Shown: one piece after another, positions 1 through 12,285 of the stretch
How the letters are laid out: each line of letters starts with the position of its first letter
Numbering within the stretch: position 1 is the first letter of the stretch
Assembly (NCBI GenBank): GCA_020284085.1
Contig: JACEVL010000807.1
Coordinates: 163,501 to 227,500 of the forward strand
Source of the DNA: Aporrectodea caliginosa
Taxonomy: Eukaryota > Annelida > Clitellata > Crassiclitellata > Lumbricidae
Length of the DNA stretch: 64,000 bases
Direction: 5' to 3'
Position numbers and translations under genes: made by a program
Notes under the pieces: generated by a model
The model's input: only the letters and a program-made list of their open reading frames with translations
What the model was told of the DNA's origin: nothing
Database searches by the model: none

Positions 1-619
1 GGATATTGCTCAGAATGGCAATTCAACTTTCTCCATCTGTTATAAAAGCACAAGCATATTAAACAACAACAGCAAGAGATATTGAAATAGACAACTAATA
101 TAGCAGAATCTAAAGTCTTCTGTGTTGGTACTGCCATCATAACAATACAGAACAGTATTGGGTTCGCATGCAATCCATGCCTTTGCCCCAAAGAATGGAA
201 TCGACTGCCACTCTCTTCATAGTGTTCAAATTCTCTTCCTTTCTTCAAAAAGCGGCTCAAAACTCATTATTTCTCCTTGGCTTTCAAGACCTTGGATTGA
301 CATTCATTGTAAAAACTATGTAAACTGCATCTTCTCCTGGCGGCTGACTATCTGCACGCGATATTCACATTTCGGTGTGACCGTGCGTGCATTACAAATT
401 TTATTTTAATAATAATAATAATAACGAGTAAATACACCTGTCCATGGTCATGTAACGTATAACGCAGTCAAGAATTGTAATCTGCTGAAGCAATATAAGT
501 TAGCAAATAATTACATAATAAATATTATTATGAAGTCTAAGAAGTTACAAACTCTATCTGAGAATATTAACAGCATTAACAGCAGAGGAATTTTTCAAAT
601 AAATGGTGAAGAGGCTGAC
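1..619. other. Non-coding flank, probable PNPO intron
   Basis: I find no convincing exon on either strand here. It would lie inside a PNPO intron if that gene continues to the left. A short AT-rich segment near 365-420, with 'cacatttcggtgtgacc' followed by a TAA run, recurs in diverged form near 21285-21345, so it is probably the tail of a dispersed repeat. Confidence 0.5.
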
Positions 620-776
620 TTTGTAGCTGTGGCCAATGCCATTGCATTCGGTTCCAGGATGCGAGGTTCCTTGCAAGCTGCTTCGAACCAGTGTCGGAAG
701 TTGCCAAAAGGCTCCTTGGAAACCAAATCGCCTTCATCGAAAAAATCGTTAGAGGAATGATAAGGCTGTCTCATGC
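620..776 (-). CDS. PNPO: PNPO exon (pyridoxine-5'-phosphate oxidase), partial gene
   Basis: PNPO is the FMN-dependent enzyme that oxidises pyridoxine or pyridoxamine 5'-phosphate to pyridoxal 5'-phosphate. On the minus strand this exon encodes 51 residues, starting MRQPYHSSNDFFDEGDLVSK, continuing with NFRHWFEAACKEPRILEPNA and ending MALATAT. This fits the conserved N-terminal block of animal PNPO: MRKxY, an F-E/D-E-x-x-L segment, a WFEEA-like helix, then xNAMxLATxT just before the FMN-binding strands. The acceptor is taken as the AG at 777-778 and the donor as GT at 618-619 (GTCAGC, a weak match), leaving phase 2. The expected next exon, with a DGKPSAR-like start and the FMN site, is not visible in the remaining 619 bases. 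The gene therefore either runs off the left edge or this is an isolated exon copy. The family call is from remembered family features, not a search. Confidence 0.78.
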
Positions 777-1515
777 CTTCAAACAATTTCACAGAAATAC
801 ATCTCAAAGAATTAATTTAAGTGCTGATCTCATAAATTCATATATAATTATTAATAACACATAAATAGTACTGTATGGTCACGTATGCAAATTGGCAATG
901 AGTCAGGGCCGTTTAAAGGTCGTCATAGACCCTAGGAACCGTTGAAAATGCCACGACTTAAAAAGTATTGCAGCACAATGGGAACTTAAGGGGTTTGGGG
1001 GATGGAAGTCCCCCAGAAGCTGACACTTTCGCATATATTGACAGTGCTTCATGACATTTTTGGTAATCTAAAATACACATTTAAATGGATTAAAAGTATT
1101 TTCTAGCTTTTACCAAACAAAAAGTGGTATGGTAAAAATATGTTGTTGCCGTACCACTTTTTAAGGTGGTAAGGCAAAAGGCGAACCACAAGTATAGGCG
1201 GCGCCACCACTACTAGGCACTCTTGAATTCATTGGTCTACCCCAACTGTCATTTCAACGCAAACATTCCTTTCATCAATCCAACTTCCATTTCAACGCAA
1301 AAATTCTTTTCATCAATCCAACTTCTATTTATGCAAAGAATTTATTTCATCAATCCAACTTCTATGTATGTAAAGAATCCTTTTCATCAATCCAAATTCC
1401 ATTGGTCTTCCTTTGTAGTCACTGGACTATGGACAACATGCTACAACTCGGAATCAGTACACCATCATTACTTTTAGCATACCGCACCGAAGTTAAAGAT
1501 GGAATTGGATCTGTT
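777..1515. other. Non-coding, with a short minisatellite
   Basis: No gene is seen. A decayed dispersed repeat may start near 903 ('cagggccgtttaaaggtcg'). The stretch also contains the minisatellite listed at 1240-1410. Confidence 0.4.
1240..1410. repeat. Minisatellite, four units of about 37-38 bp
   Basis: The core 'catcaatcc' occurs at 1273, 1311, 1348 and 1385, a spacing of 38, 37 and 37 bases. It sits within a longer unit that includes 'tttcaacgcaaa' or a variant. It is the only obvious tandem array near the PNPO exon. Confidence 0.8.
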
Positions 1516-1966
1516 CATGGGCGTCTCAAGAATTTTTTAGGGTTGAAAAACTGTTTTTAAGGGGTTCAGTTTTGAATTGTTGGCATGGGGGACTAACAAG
1601 GATGCCGAACGCAACCTATCACGTCACCCTCGTCGCTCGCTCCTGCAATTAGGGGGTCTGGCGCAGATCCTAACAGCAGCCAGCACTCTTGGAAGCATTT
1701 GACATGATATGGAGCCTGTTTTTAGCATTTGGGATCCGTTTTCAGCTATATCTGAACGTTTATTTCAAACACAAAACCGTTAAAAGTTCCAATGTTTCTA
1801 TATATTTTTAATTTTCAGGTTATCTTGACTAATTTGGATAAAGAAATAAAACTGTGGTCAGAATCATAGCCATTCATTGTTAAAAACTAAAACAACACGT
1901 AAATTTTTAAATATGTGCAAAATCCAGGGGGGCAAATGCCCCCTTGCTCCCCTGCGGACGCCCATG
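1516..1966. mobile_element. hAT-like MITE, 451 bp
   Basis: The element starts CATGGGCGTC and ends GACGCCCATG, a 10-bp perfect terminal inverted repeat. The flanking octamers are gatctgtt (1508-1515) and gatctgat (1967-1974), a near-perfect 8-bp target-site duplication as expected of hAT transposons. It has no transposase ORF, so it is non-autonomous. Confidence 0.7.
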
Positions 1967-2047
1967 GATCTGATAAGCAGTTCTAAGTACAATTGTGATT
2001 CTGCGAAAGAGTATTAATGGAAAGCGGGGTGCTTCTGCGGTCATTAC

Positions 2048-2208
2048 CTGCCAAGCATTGCGTTCCGTTGGTCATTATGAGCGATTGAATTTTTGGACAT
2101 TTTATCTAAAAAAACTCGATAATCTAACGTTGTTCGAACACCTGACAAGTATTGACAGCTAGTTAACCTGACCCTAACGACCACACATCTTCTGACGAGG
2201 CCAAACAT
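2048..2208 (-). CDS. Candidate PNPO first exon (speculative)
   Basis: On the minus strand an ORF starts with ATG at 2208-2206 (MFGLVRRCVVVRV...) and runs to a donor GCAG|gtaatg at 2048/2047, ending in phase 2. The N-terminus is basic and hydrophobic, as a mitochondrial presequence would be. The phase matches the PNPO exon only if the latter uses an acceptor seven bases further in (start at 769), giving GRQPY instead of GMRQPY. There is no homology support, and the segment lies within a tandem duplication. Treat as a hypothesis. Confidence 0.2.
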
Positions 2209-2301
2209 GCGCCCTAACGTGCGGTCCAACAAACGACGCCAATGTTATAGGAAGTACCGCATCTTTTCGGCGGCGAACAATGCGCATGCTGCCGTTAAGG
2301 T

Positions 2302-2313
2302 TGCGCATGCGCA
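2302..2313. promoter_or_regulatory. NRF1-type site
   Basis: TGCGCATGCGCA is a perfect palindrome matching the nuclear respiratory factor 1 consensus, and a half-like GCGCATGC lies just upstream at 2282. NRF1 sites are typical of CpG-containing housekeeping promoters. The position is about 100 bases upstream (minus sense) of the candidate first exon, but no transcription start is demonstrated. Confidence 0.45.
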
Positions 2314-3812
2314 AACGCCGGCTTCTACCGGCCGCACAATCTTGTCTATTAATGCCCTCAGCCCAACCTTCTGCGGCGGAATTTAGTTCAGGCCCCGCAC
2401 CAACACTTAAACTAATGGAAAACTCCGTCCTACAGTCATTACCTGCCAAGGATTGCGTTCCGTTGGTCATTATGAGCGATTGAATTACACGCACTGCCTA
2501 TTATATAAAAAGTTGATGAGATTCGTTGTTCGAACCCCTGTCAAGTATTGACAACTAGTTAACCTACAAACGACCATCACATGTTCTCTGAACTTTCTAT
2601 AATCAACTGTGCCACTAACTTTGCAGTGCCAGTCCAAAGCCGGCTTCTACCGGCAACACAATCTTTAACCCGATTAATGCCCTCAGCCCAACCTTGAGAA
2701 CAGCAAAGCTTCTCTTAGTTCAGGCCCTCCTCGACCACTTGAACACTAAAATCGGTGATTGATTGATTGAACACCGGCAAACTTCGCTCAGTCACCCGAT
2801 TTGAACCCCTCGTACCCTCCTCGTCGCTCCTCCACACTACTTATATAACAGTTGTAGATTTTTTCTAGGCCGTTAAAACTAGATCACGAGAGTTTTCGAG
2901 ATCAGTATAAAATAACAAGTGGTGGGTGGAGCCAATGAGATATATTATTAACGCTAGAGGGAACATGACGCATATTCCCTTTGCACATTTTTGAAGTCAC
3001 AATCATAGATATAGTAACACCTTAAAGAGAGTTCCGCAGTTAATGGAAATTGAAATGACGCGTTTTGATTGGTTGAAATTCATGGACGCAGTCAAGCTAG
3101 AGCGAGACTTTAATTTCTTTTCGAAGATTACGCCTTAAAAAATTCAAAAGACTTGACCCAACAACTTATCCATTAAATAAGATTCCAGCTGCCACGTTTG
3201 GGTAGCCTTTAATAAGTTGCTACTGTGAAACACACTACTGAATTTAGCCAGCGCTCATTAACATAACTGGTGACGTGTCCACGCATTTCACGTCGATGAT
3301 GACGTCCGTTTATATTATACGTCTCAAACGACCTTGATACTTCAGTATACAAAATGGCGAAATCACGGCCTCAAAAATAGATGGCAGATGCGGGCCTCTA
3401 GTGATATATTTATATATTATACATCTCTATGGGTAAACGCGTTTCCGTAGCTCGTTACTATGCAAATAGGTTTGTAATGTAATGTAATGTAAGGCTACGA
3501 AAATTTCTCAGCGCCCACAAAAGCCACGTCAGGGGAGACCAGCTTATTCACCGGCGCTATATCAAATCAGTCCGCAATATGGCCAAAACTCCTCTGTTCG
3601 TTTCTGGTGCCAGGTCATAAATCCGGGGAGGTCAAGCCGAGGAGACAGCATGGTGCTACGGTGGCAATCGGTGATGATGGTGGTCTGCTGTGGTGGCAAG
3701 GAGTGGATTTCACGATAGGATATCTTGAAGAGTTCGGTTTTCAGTCGTGACAAAGAAAGGTTAATAATAATTTGCTTAAAATTATTATTATTGCGTTTCA
3801 GTTTTCAATCTT

Positions 3813-3829
3813 CAATCAATCAATCAATC

Positions 3830-3866
<37 letters not shown>
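3813..3866. repeat. (CAAT)n microsatellite
   Basis: Tetranucleotide run with one interruption. Length is about 54 bases. Confidence 0.85.
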
Positions 3867-3867
<1 letters not shown>

Positions 3868-4964
3868 GCGCATTTATACACGGTCACGGGCGCGAATGTT
3901 TGTGAAATGGATTTTTATACGTAGGTAGTATTTCAGTTTTACGACACTGCGTGATAACAAAATAATTATTATTAGCGTTATTATTATTACCTAATTAAAC
4001 ACGGGACTGGAATTCCTTATGTAAGCGCGTTGGACAGAAAATGGCAGCCCATGGAGCCTGGCCACCTAGCCGACATTTTGTGTAGATTGAAGAACATAAG
4101 GTGATTCCAGTCCTTTGTATAATACGCCTATCTCCGTAGTTTAGATTATTTAACTGAACGTCATTAAAAATAGCTTTACATTTATTATTATTAACCTTTC
4201 TTTGATCCTTAGAAATTGAAAGAAAAAGAATCCTGATTTGATTTTCCTAAAATTCGTGCAATTAATCGCTGAATAACACATCGGGTCCTCCATGCATTTT
4301 TGCTTCCAAAGGCCCTCCTTACACCCGCATCGCCAGGTGGCGCCAGGCTCGTAGCCTTAAACAGGAAGTACACGATATTTTCACGAGTAACCAATCCTTG
4401 GCGTCGCCCTCAACTTCATCCAGGCTCAATTGGGACTGGCACTGCCCGAGTGCAAGCAGTGGCGGATTTTTAACTAGGCTTAGGCCCTATACTTAGACGT
4501 AGGAGTATACGTAGGCGTCTTTGAGAATATCATTTAAAATCACAACTCCTATAACGTGTTGCATTATCATCTGTTTTCGCTTTTGAGTCCGTTATTAAAT
4601 TTCCAATACAAAACATTCGCCATAACTGGATTCGTTAAATGATCTTGTTACAATAATATTATTAGCTTTTGTATTGGAAATACCTTCGTATGACATAAAC
4701 ACAGACTGCACAATGCTGCCACGATACATTGTAACATTAACATAGTCTTACAGTGATTGTGATGCATTTGGAAAAGGAAATCTGGATCCGCGTATTAGCT
4801 AGGGTGGCAGCACGTTATGGAAACAACTCATCTTCTGCGCCATCAGCGGTAGCCTTACCATTCATGGTCCAAATATAAACTAAAACTGTAGTAGTCCTGA
4901 GCAGTAGCAGCAGTTCCAACAGTATATAGTGCAGCAGCCTATAAAAATCAAGAATATAACTAAT

Positions 4965-4967
4965 AAT

Positions 4968-4998
<31 letters not shown>

Positions 4999-5000
4999 AC

Positions 5001-5034
<34 letters not shown>

Positions 5035-5067
5035 TATAATAATAATAATAATAATAATTATAATAAT
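4965..5067. repeat. (CAA)n/(TAA)n compound microsatellite
   Basis: CAA units pass into TAA units with small interruptions. ORFs reading poly-Tyr or poly-Leu through it are artefacts. Confidence 0.85.
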
Positions 5068-6510
5068 AGAGATTTGGTGCCGTAGTTTGTAGGCAGTCTG
5101 ACTCGAAGTAACGATTCAGAAGCAAACAGGAAACAGCTGTCAGCTTCTACCAATAGCCTAAATAGGATAAATTAACTGCCAAGATCGTTTACGTCAGCGC
5201 CTCAACCCAGCCACGAGCTACTACTACTAGGTATACCCTATAAGAAGTAACAGGTTATAACGATCTGGGGTAAACAATACATGTAGGCTATATATGGGGT
5301 AAACACCCATTGTTGCCAGTTGCCACGTGCGGATTTCCTGGTTGAGGATGAAGAATGATGATGCATGATGACTGATGAGCTAAATTATTTTGGCCCCACT
5401 TATACATAGGCCTAGCCTCTGGATGTTAAACGCGCAGTCAGTAAATGAGACGCGAGAATTCGAAATGCTTTTCGCGTGAACGTGGTTGCCTTTGCCTAAA
5501 TACGCCTACACGTGAAACCGTTTTATGGCCTAGTTGTAGCCTATCGGTGACACCTTATAATGATCTTATAACTGCACCTGCTCGAGATCCCATCCTTGAG
5601 CCATTCCTACTCCCTCGATGACTTTCCTTCCCACCAATCACAACTGCCTCACGTTCTTTGCCTTCTAGACCAGATGTGAAAAAAACACACTTTTTCCAAA
5701 ATGAAATCTTTTTGGTGTTGTTGAGATTTTTCTATTTCTGATCATAAAACTCATAAAAATGACATAATACCGTTCAAATTAATCAGATGCATATAAATGC
5801 AATTAACTAGAACAGTAGAACCGTAGAATGTCATAAAACGAAGTTACCAAAGACCATTAGGCTAGGCCTACAACAATTGCCAAGAGAGTTGAAGAGACGC
5901 AATTTTGGCATTTTATAATTTCCAAATTTGTAAACAAAAACAAAAAACAAAAATTTGCGTTTTTTGTTTGTTTTTTTAAAACAAAAAACCCCAAACCAAT
6001 TGCCTTTAACAACCCTGTTCTAGACCCATGTCCTCCACAGTTTAGGCTACCTTGCATTCTGTCTAGGCTAAAATATTTCGATTTCAGACTTCAAAAGATA
6101 ACACACGCACCGTATCCGAAGAGGCGCACAATAATTTATTATTTCGAAATCTTTAAATTTCGCACAGTTTAAAGTTAGCAATAAATTCGCAACGACCACA
6201 ACTGCAGCCACTTTCTCTGGGGCCCATTGACGACCTATAGGCCTAGTTGACCAACGTACGGTGACGCACATGCAGGTGGGTCCAGCAAACACGGTGGCTT
6301 GAAGGAAAAGCGTTCGGGCTCTGCAGGTTTCTGTCAAACGTTTTGTGTAGGGCGATGCCCGCTTGTGTTTCTCTATTTTTCTTTCGTGACACAGAGCTAT
6401 TGGAGGTTACCCCACCTTCGTTGTTTCTCCGTGCATGGTGCCTAGCTGTCCATACAAGACAAGTAGGCTATATAAGGACCTATACCTGGTTCTTGCAATA
6501 TTATTAGAGA

Positions 6511-6740
6511 TCCTGACTCCTGAGTGGCCGAGTGGGCTGGTAGCCCGCTCGTCACGCCGGCGCCCCGGGTTCGCTTCCCGGTCGGGTCGGTTTATCAGAG
6601 ATTAATTTCTCGGATCTTTACTGCGGGTGGCTCGGTCGCAATTTAAACGTGGAGTACGAGGTTGCTTTCTGCCTCCGACACTAATCATCTTCGATATGAA
6701 AAAGTGTCGTTAAGCCGAAACAATTTTTTCTTGCAATTTG
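6511..6740 (+). mobile_element. tRNA-derived SINE
   Basis: The head 'gagtggccgagtgggctgg' resembles a Ser/Leu tRNA 5' half with an A-box, followed 40 bases later by a B-box-like 'gggttcgcttccc'. The body then diverges from a tRNA fold and ends in 'gtcgttaagccgaaacaa' with a T-rich tail. I call it a SINE and not a tRNA because the acceptor stem cannot be closed. Confidence 0.55.
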
Positions 6741-7759
6741 TTGCCTTTATTAGTGCTCGCAATGATAAAATTGTCGTGACTTAGAAATCAGTGAATCGCC
6801 TAGTACGCCTACTACACCTTGAATTGTTAAAAATGCACAAATTTTGATCATCCCATGCGGCTGCTGTCCTCTTGGCACAATTGCCATCGTGACTTTCTTA
6901 CAAGCTGCGGCCTGTGGGGTAAGTTATATCCTATAGGCCTACCTAGGTACGTGTGGGCAGCATATATAGCCTACGGCTTCTTGCGGGAAGACTTGCGCTG
7001 GTGGACGATGCACAAACGCATTGAATTTAAGACCTTTATGCCTATGCGTTATTGACTTGTGGCCAAGTTGTGGACTGTGCTTCATCTTCTCTCAGGAAGT
7101 TGTGTATCGGTCTCATCCATAGCCGTAGATTTCTTCCCTGCATGGGCAGCCTGTGCTGCACATGGTAGTATAGGCTTACTAAGTAAGTAAGTCTATTCTT
7201 TACTATGACCAGCTGTCAAACAGCACTCTGGTAAACAAGCGTCAGCAATATAAAGCGACCAGGTTAATTGTTTCTACAGAGAGAACATCAACGGTGAAGC
7301 ACAGAACCTTCGCTGTGGTCGGTCCAACATTTGTAGACGATTAATTGCCTGGCATTTCTTAGAACACGAGCTCCTTTCAGGCACGTAGCGAGACTTAAAT
7401 TCAAGAGGAGGCAACTTTGAACACAGAACATTGGCAAAATCCTGGTCATTGGGGTCATTAGTCAATGGAAGTTCCAGTATATAAAAAAGCAAGAGGAGGC
7501 AACTGATCATGCCTCAATGTAGCTCCTATAGGCTATGGCTCCTTTGTTTATCTCTGCCTCTTTTCCATCTCCATTTAAACCATTTTGTTCAGTCCTGATT
7601 CTCCGTCATTATAGGACGCCCGGAGAACCTCTGATAAGAAGGGGTGCTATATAAATCTCTTATTACAATTACAATGACAATTATCTCCAGCCTTTAATTG
7701 CATAAACATGAATGCGTGCAGCAGTATCAGTATAATAATATTGAGTTTGTTTAAAGCAG
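6741..7759. other. Intergenic, no gene seen
   Basis: AT-rich sequence with scattered short ORFs. The segment 7610-7680 ends 'gctatataaatctcttatt', the shared SINE tail discussed in the findings. Confidence 0.45.
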
Positions 7760-9068
7760 AGCAATAAATTGAGCTGCGATAGTATCGGTTGCGGCCGTTC
7801 TATGGCGGAGGTTTTTCCGCAAGAGAGGACGAAGCAATATTGATCCGACTGAAGATATCAGCGAAAGGACTTCCGCATCCCCCAGCAGCACGACCACTGC
7901 AGCGCCCGTCGAAGAAATCTGGAAAGAAGGGCAGAGAGAGGGGAACGGTGAGGAGGAGAAGAACGGAGGACGGGTCGAACGCTGCAAGCGAGATAGAGTA
8001 CCAGGAGGAGATGGAAGAGGACGCCGATGGCCAGAACGAGGAGTACAAGATGGAAGAGTTTAAGGCAGAGGACGAGGAGGACGAACATGGAGGAGTTTAT
8101 GATGTAGTGGTAGAGAGGGGAGGAGGAGGAGAAGAAGAGGTAGGCCAAAGAATCCGTTCGGTGTATGCTCCCTCCTAAGTGGACAGGGCAAAAGGACGGA
8201 CAGACAGCGGTACACAGAGCCACGCAACCAACAGAACCGGCCAGCTCGCAGTTTGCCGCCGCCGCTGCTCTGCTGCTGCTGCTGGTGGTTCGGGCTTCGG
8301 CTAGCTGCGTCGGCGTCGGCGGCTTGGGTTCGGCTACAGAGAGGTTGGTGCATTGATGCTACGCGCGCCGCCGCCACCGCTGCTGCTGCTGCTGTGATTT
8401 TTATGCCTCGTAGCAGGTATAGTGCAAGGCGGCCTCAGAGCGAGCGTCCATTGGCGGATGAGAAGAAGAAGCATCCTCCTCAGCTCCAGTTATATAGTAA
8501 ATCGCGGCGCTCTAAAAACAGCAGTTGGCGTCGCAGTAATAACTTAAGCAGTTATTCACCTTCGTCATAGTCATCGTCATCTTCTTCTTCGTCGCTGGAA
8601 TAATCGCTACGTCGTAGAAGGACGACTGTCGCCAGCCAGCCAGCCAAAGAACGACGACCGACCGCTGACCCTCCTCGCCAGTCGAATGTAAAGGAGTGTG
8701 TCGGCGAGATGTCCTGTCACGCCGTGTCAACGGAAATGTCCAGTAGGTTGTTCCGATTGCGAGGTATACTGCAGATAACGAACGGCCAGGCCATGCTCCC
8801 GATCGAGAGCCAAGGGAGTGGCGTTCGAAGACGCCCGGCTGCTGCATCATGGCGCTTGGCCTGGCCCTGCATGTGGTTGCTTTATTCGGCTGCTGCTGTA
8901 GCTGGTGTGTCCCGTATACGGATGATGATGACGACGACGACGACGCTGTTGTTCCTTGTGGTGATGATAGCGACTACAGTGGCGAAACTGTTGTTGCATG
9001 ATGATGATGGTCATCGTGACGGTATAGTTACGGTATGGGATAGGGTATTGGTGGATATCGATGGGTAA
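7760..9068. promoter_or_regulatory. GC/CpG-rich island, candidate promoter or 5' UTR region
   Basis: Composition shifts sharply from the AT-rich surroundings. There are GA-rich, CTG-repeat (8265-8285, 8380-8397) and CG-rich blocks, and many CpGs. Long overlapping ORFs on both strands have biased low-complexity translations (Glu/Asp/Arg-rich one way, Ser/Leu/Pro-rich the other), so I do not accept any as a protein. It could be the promoter and 5' UTR of the plus-strand PH-domain gene. An ATG followed by one G and then gtaatg at 9061-9065 would join in phase to the exon at 14776 and give a start ME-GPRIIRAG, but this is speculative. Confidence 0.35.
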
Positions 9069-9230
9069 TGATCGCTTTGTCCGCGCGCTTCTCCGCTGTC
9101 CATATGGATTTTGTCCGTTTAGGAGTGGCCATGCCTCCTCGATACCAGTGGCTTATTGACCCGAATTTAGGCAGAGCCACAGTTAAAGCCTGTACATAAT
9201 TACTGATGGCTTTTGAGAGGTATTATTCGT

Positions 9231-9437
9231 ATCCATCCATCCACATATTCATCCATCCATCCATCCATCCATCCATCCATCCATCCATCCATCCATCCAT
9301 CCATCCATCCATCCATCCATCCATCCATCCATCCATCCATCCATCCATCCATCCATCCATCCATCCATCCATCCATCCATCCATCCATCCATCCATCCAT
9401 CCATCCATCCATCCATCCATCCACTCATCCATCCATG
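9231..9437. repeat. (ATCC)n microsatellite, about 200 bp
   Basis: Nearly pure tetranucleotide array with few interruptions. It gives long false ORFs of Ile-His-Pro-Ser or Trp-Met-Asp-Gly repeats on the two strands. Confidence 0.95.
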
Positions 9438-12185
9438 CATTAATCCCTACATACATACATGTACATATGCATGGATTCATATGTACAGTAACTGTAGATG
9501 CATACATATGTATGTGCGTATTTAACATAGACACTGGCCTACTTAAATCAGTCTACATGAACATGCCAGTACTAAAGAAATAAAGTACTGCATAGCAATG
9601 TAAACTGAATATTATATCAACTGAGTTGGGCCTATGTGCCTTGTCAGGCCTGCATATCCCCATAGCCACGGCTATTTGACAGACATGGTCAATAAAATAT
9701 AGTAGAGGTAAATTAGACATCTGGATCAAGTGAATTTTATTTTATTTTCAGTTTATTTGTTCAATATAATTATCAGTATTTGGCCCTATTCCTCTTTCGT
9801 TAACACAGATAAACAGATTTTCATAAATCTTGTATAGGTCATTGTGAGGGAAAAGAATTATAGAAGATCTGTGTAATAAATTCTGTCATGAATTAACTGA
9901 CTATTGGTACAGGCCTAGTCAAATCTAAATAATAATTTTAATAGGCCTACTTTTAATAAGCTTAACATTGGCCAGTTATGTTGCTTCCAATGCCTCACAA
10001 TGAAAGCAACATAACATTAACTTGACTGATTGACTGAGACTGTTATTTTCAACTTTTTCTATATCCTGAATTTTATTTTATTTTCAGATTATATGTTCAA
10101 TATAATTATCAGTATTTGGCTTTTTGAATCATTAAGCTTAACTGCAATGCATTTGCAACTTCAGGTCATCCTCTGTCCAAGACAGACTGCTTTAGCTTTG
10201 TATTTAACATTTTAGTCGACTGTAATGCTTAGAAAAATACCAATGCTTCTTTTGGCCTGAAGATTGTTTGCTTTGAAACACTATTTTGCCCGATCTGATA
10301 AATACTGCAACTGGAAGTTTCAACGATGAGTTCAAAAAGCTAAAATGATTAAAAAAGTAGGCCTAATAGCTGTCTGATATGTGCATCCTATGAGACAACA
10401 AAGGAAACCTGGTCACTGCAGTGGTTTGCAGCCATAAAATAGAACTCATACACTCTCTAAATTTCCTTTGGGATTCGTAGCTGACTTTTGTGTACTCAGA
10501 ACTGGAACCTAGGTCATTAGGCAAATGTGCTTGATATGCACTCGGCCCAGAGTATAATTGCTTGAAAAGCTAATTATGATAATCTCTAAAAATTGGCATA
10601 GTTCCATTACATGGACAGCAGCTGAATTTAAATAATTTATAGGAGAACGTGAAGCTGTTTTGAGTAGTGCAACAGAAACTAATGTAGTAAAATGTAGCAT
10701 TTTTAAGGAAAGGCTTGGTTCAAAGTAAATTATTCTTGAAGTTTAAATTCTTTCCTAAAATTTTAATGGGTCTTTGTAAAACGTTTTATTTACATCACTG
10801 GAAACTGTTTGTTGTAAGTATAGGGAATCTTTTTTTTCTAAACACATTGATCCATGAAGTAAACTATTACTGCAACTATACCATCAACCTCCCTAAAAAA
10901 GTCCCATACCAAAAACATGTATGGACTATGGTACACTGTACCTTTACAAAACAAAATTTGGCACATTAAGGCGAGGTCGAAGAGCTGATGATATATGTAT
11001 ATTGTAGTAGTAGTAGTAGTAGTAGATTTCGTTTATTAAAATACTAAGTTGACATACTGCAACTTGTTTACCGTACATGGGATAATGACAGAATGAAATT
11101 AAAAACTATAAGTTTATGGCTTTAGTCAGATTGAAAGTTAAATCTTAACATCCCGAATGGTCCGAAATAGAACCAAATTGGGGTTAAGATTGCCATTTGT
11201 ATCGACTCTTCTCAACACTCGTACTCCGAGTTATTCTTCCCATCCCAAGTTGCTTCTTGTGGTATTTTTTGAACAATTTACCATCACTTATATTTATAAT
11301 ATATCTATTTCTTGCTCAATTGGCTGCATACGTAGAGACAAGTTCTGACAAGAAAGGTTGGAAAGGCGTGCTAACAACATTGGAAGACAGGATTAGCCAA
11401 GATGATATGACTTGAAGGTTATAAGATTATCAAGATCAAGACAGCACCAAGACAGTCCTGAAAGAGATGTCCTTTGAATTAGCACTAAACAGAGCGACCA
11501 AAAACCACAGATAAAATCTAGTATGCCCTTTATAAAGATTATGTCCCTCATCTGGCTGTAACGGAGGATGTTTGCAGTATACTTTAAACATACTTTGTTT
11601 ACTCATAGTGAAATACTATGCTAGATGTTTTTGGGTATTTAAACTCTAAGTGAAATCGGGTGTGAGACAATTCCAGAAACCCCAATCCAGAAAATTTTTT
11701 CGCAGTATCCCCGAAATCTATTTTCTGAAGTGAAAAGTAAAGTATTTACGAACATCCAACTTTTAGAGATATTTTCGATTATGCTGTTCAGGATATTGGT
11801 CGACTACTCCATACTAGTTTTCAGGATAGGAAGCCTGATAGAAAACTTGTACTGGGGTATTGAATTCGGTAAATTTAGTATTTTCACGACTTTCGGGGAA
11901 TCGGATATGGAGTAGGCCTATACACATCGTGAAATCGGCCACGTTACTCTTACAGCATTGCCCTAGGTCGCCCCATGCGAACTTCTGGATCAGGCATATT
12001 TTAGGCAACACATATGTTAAGGACTATAGCCTTCAAGCTACGCTTTATCTATTCTGTGCTTCAGCCAAGTGCATGTCGTAAATCGGTTTGCATTCACTAA
12101 ACCGTTGCGTCTTCGCTCGCGGCGTGCTGTAAAGTTGAGCTCTTTCTCTGGCCTGTGCTTGCAACTGAATCGCCATATTGCTAGT
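9438..12185. other. Non-coding, possible intron of the PH-domain gene
   Basis: AT-rich with no supportable exon. A short shared segment ('tttattttattttcag') occurs at 9737-9752 and again at 10072-10087, followed both times by 'attatcagtatttggc'. This is a small local duplication of roughly 60 bases. Confidence 0.4.
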
Positions 12186-12189
12186 GAAA

Positions 12190-12285
12190 ATGGGGGGAAC
12201 GGACATTATCCCCCGGACATTATCCCCGGACATTATCCCCCCGATTTTGCGTAGGACATTATCCCCCCCGGACATTATCCCCCCC
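12190..12285. repeat. GGACATTATCCCC array, forward arm
   Basis: About five copies of a 14-17-base unit, 'ggacattatccccc', with variable C-run length. It is the inverted counterpart of the array at 12625-12722. Confidence 0.85.

Larger units (their letters stand above)
2038..2750. repeat. Diverged tandem duplication, two units of about 320-390 bp
   Basis: The segment beginning 'tcattacctgccaag' at 2041 recurs at 2435, and 'cttctaccggc' at 2322 recurs near 2645 with the same downstream order ('attaatgccctcagccc', then 'ttagttcaggcc'). The two units are diverged and adjacent. The duplication covers the candidate PNPO first exon and its possible promoter. Confidence 0.75.
2751..6510. other. Intergenic, no gene seen
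   Basis: The only ORFs are short and in low-complexity sequence. Visible structure includes a CAAT array (about 3813-3866), CAA/TAA runs (about 4965-5067), several TAGGCCTA octamers, and a 3490-3560 segment ('cagcgcccacaaaagc') that recurs near 58480-58520 as a dispersed repeat. Confidence 0.5.

Noticed and set aside
130..330. Minus-strand open segment as a second PNPO exon
   Set aside because: The reading (SRFLKKGREFEHYEESGSRF…) has stops just upstream and does not fit the expected FMN-binding PNPO block.
9200..9583. Long ORFs of Ile-His-Pro-Ser or Trp-Met-Asp-Gly repeats
   Set aside because: They are translations of the (ATCC)n microsatellite in different frames and strands.
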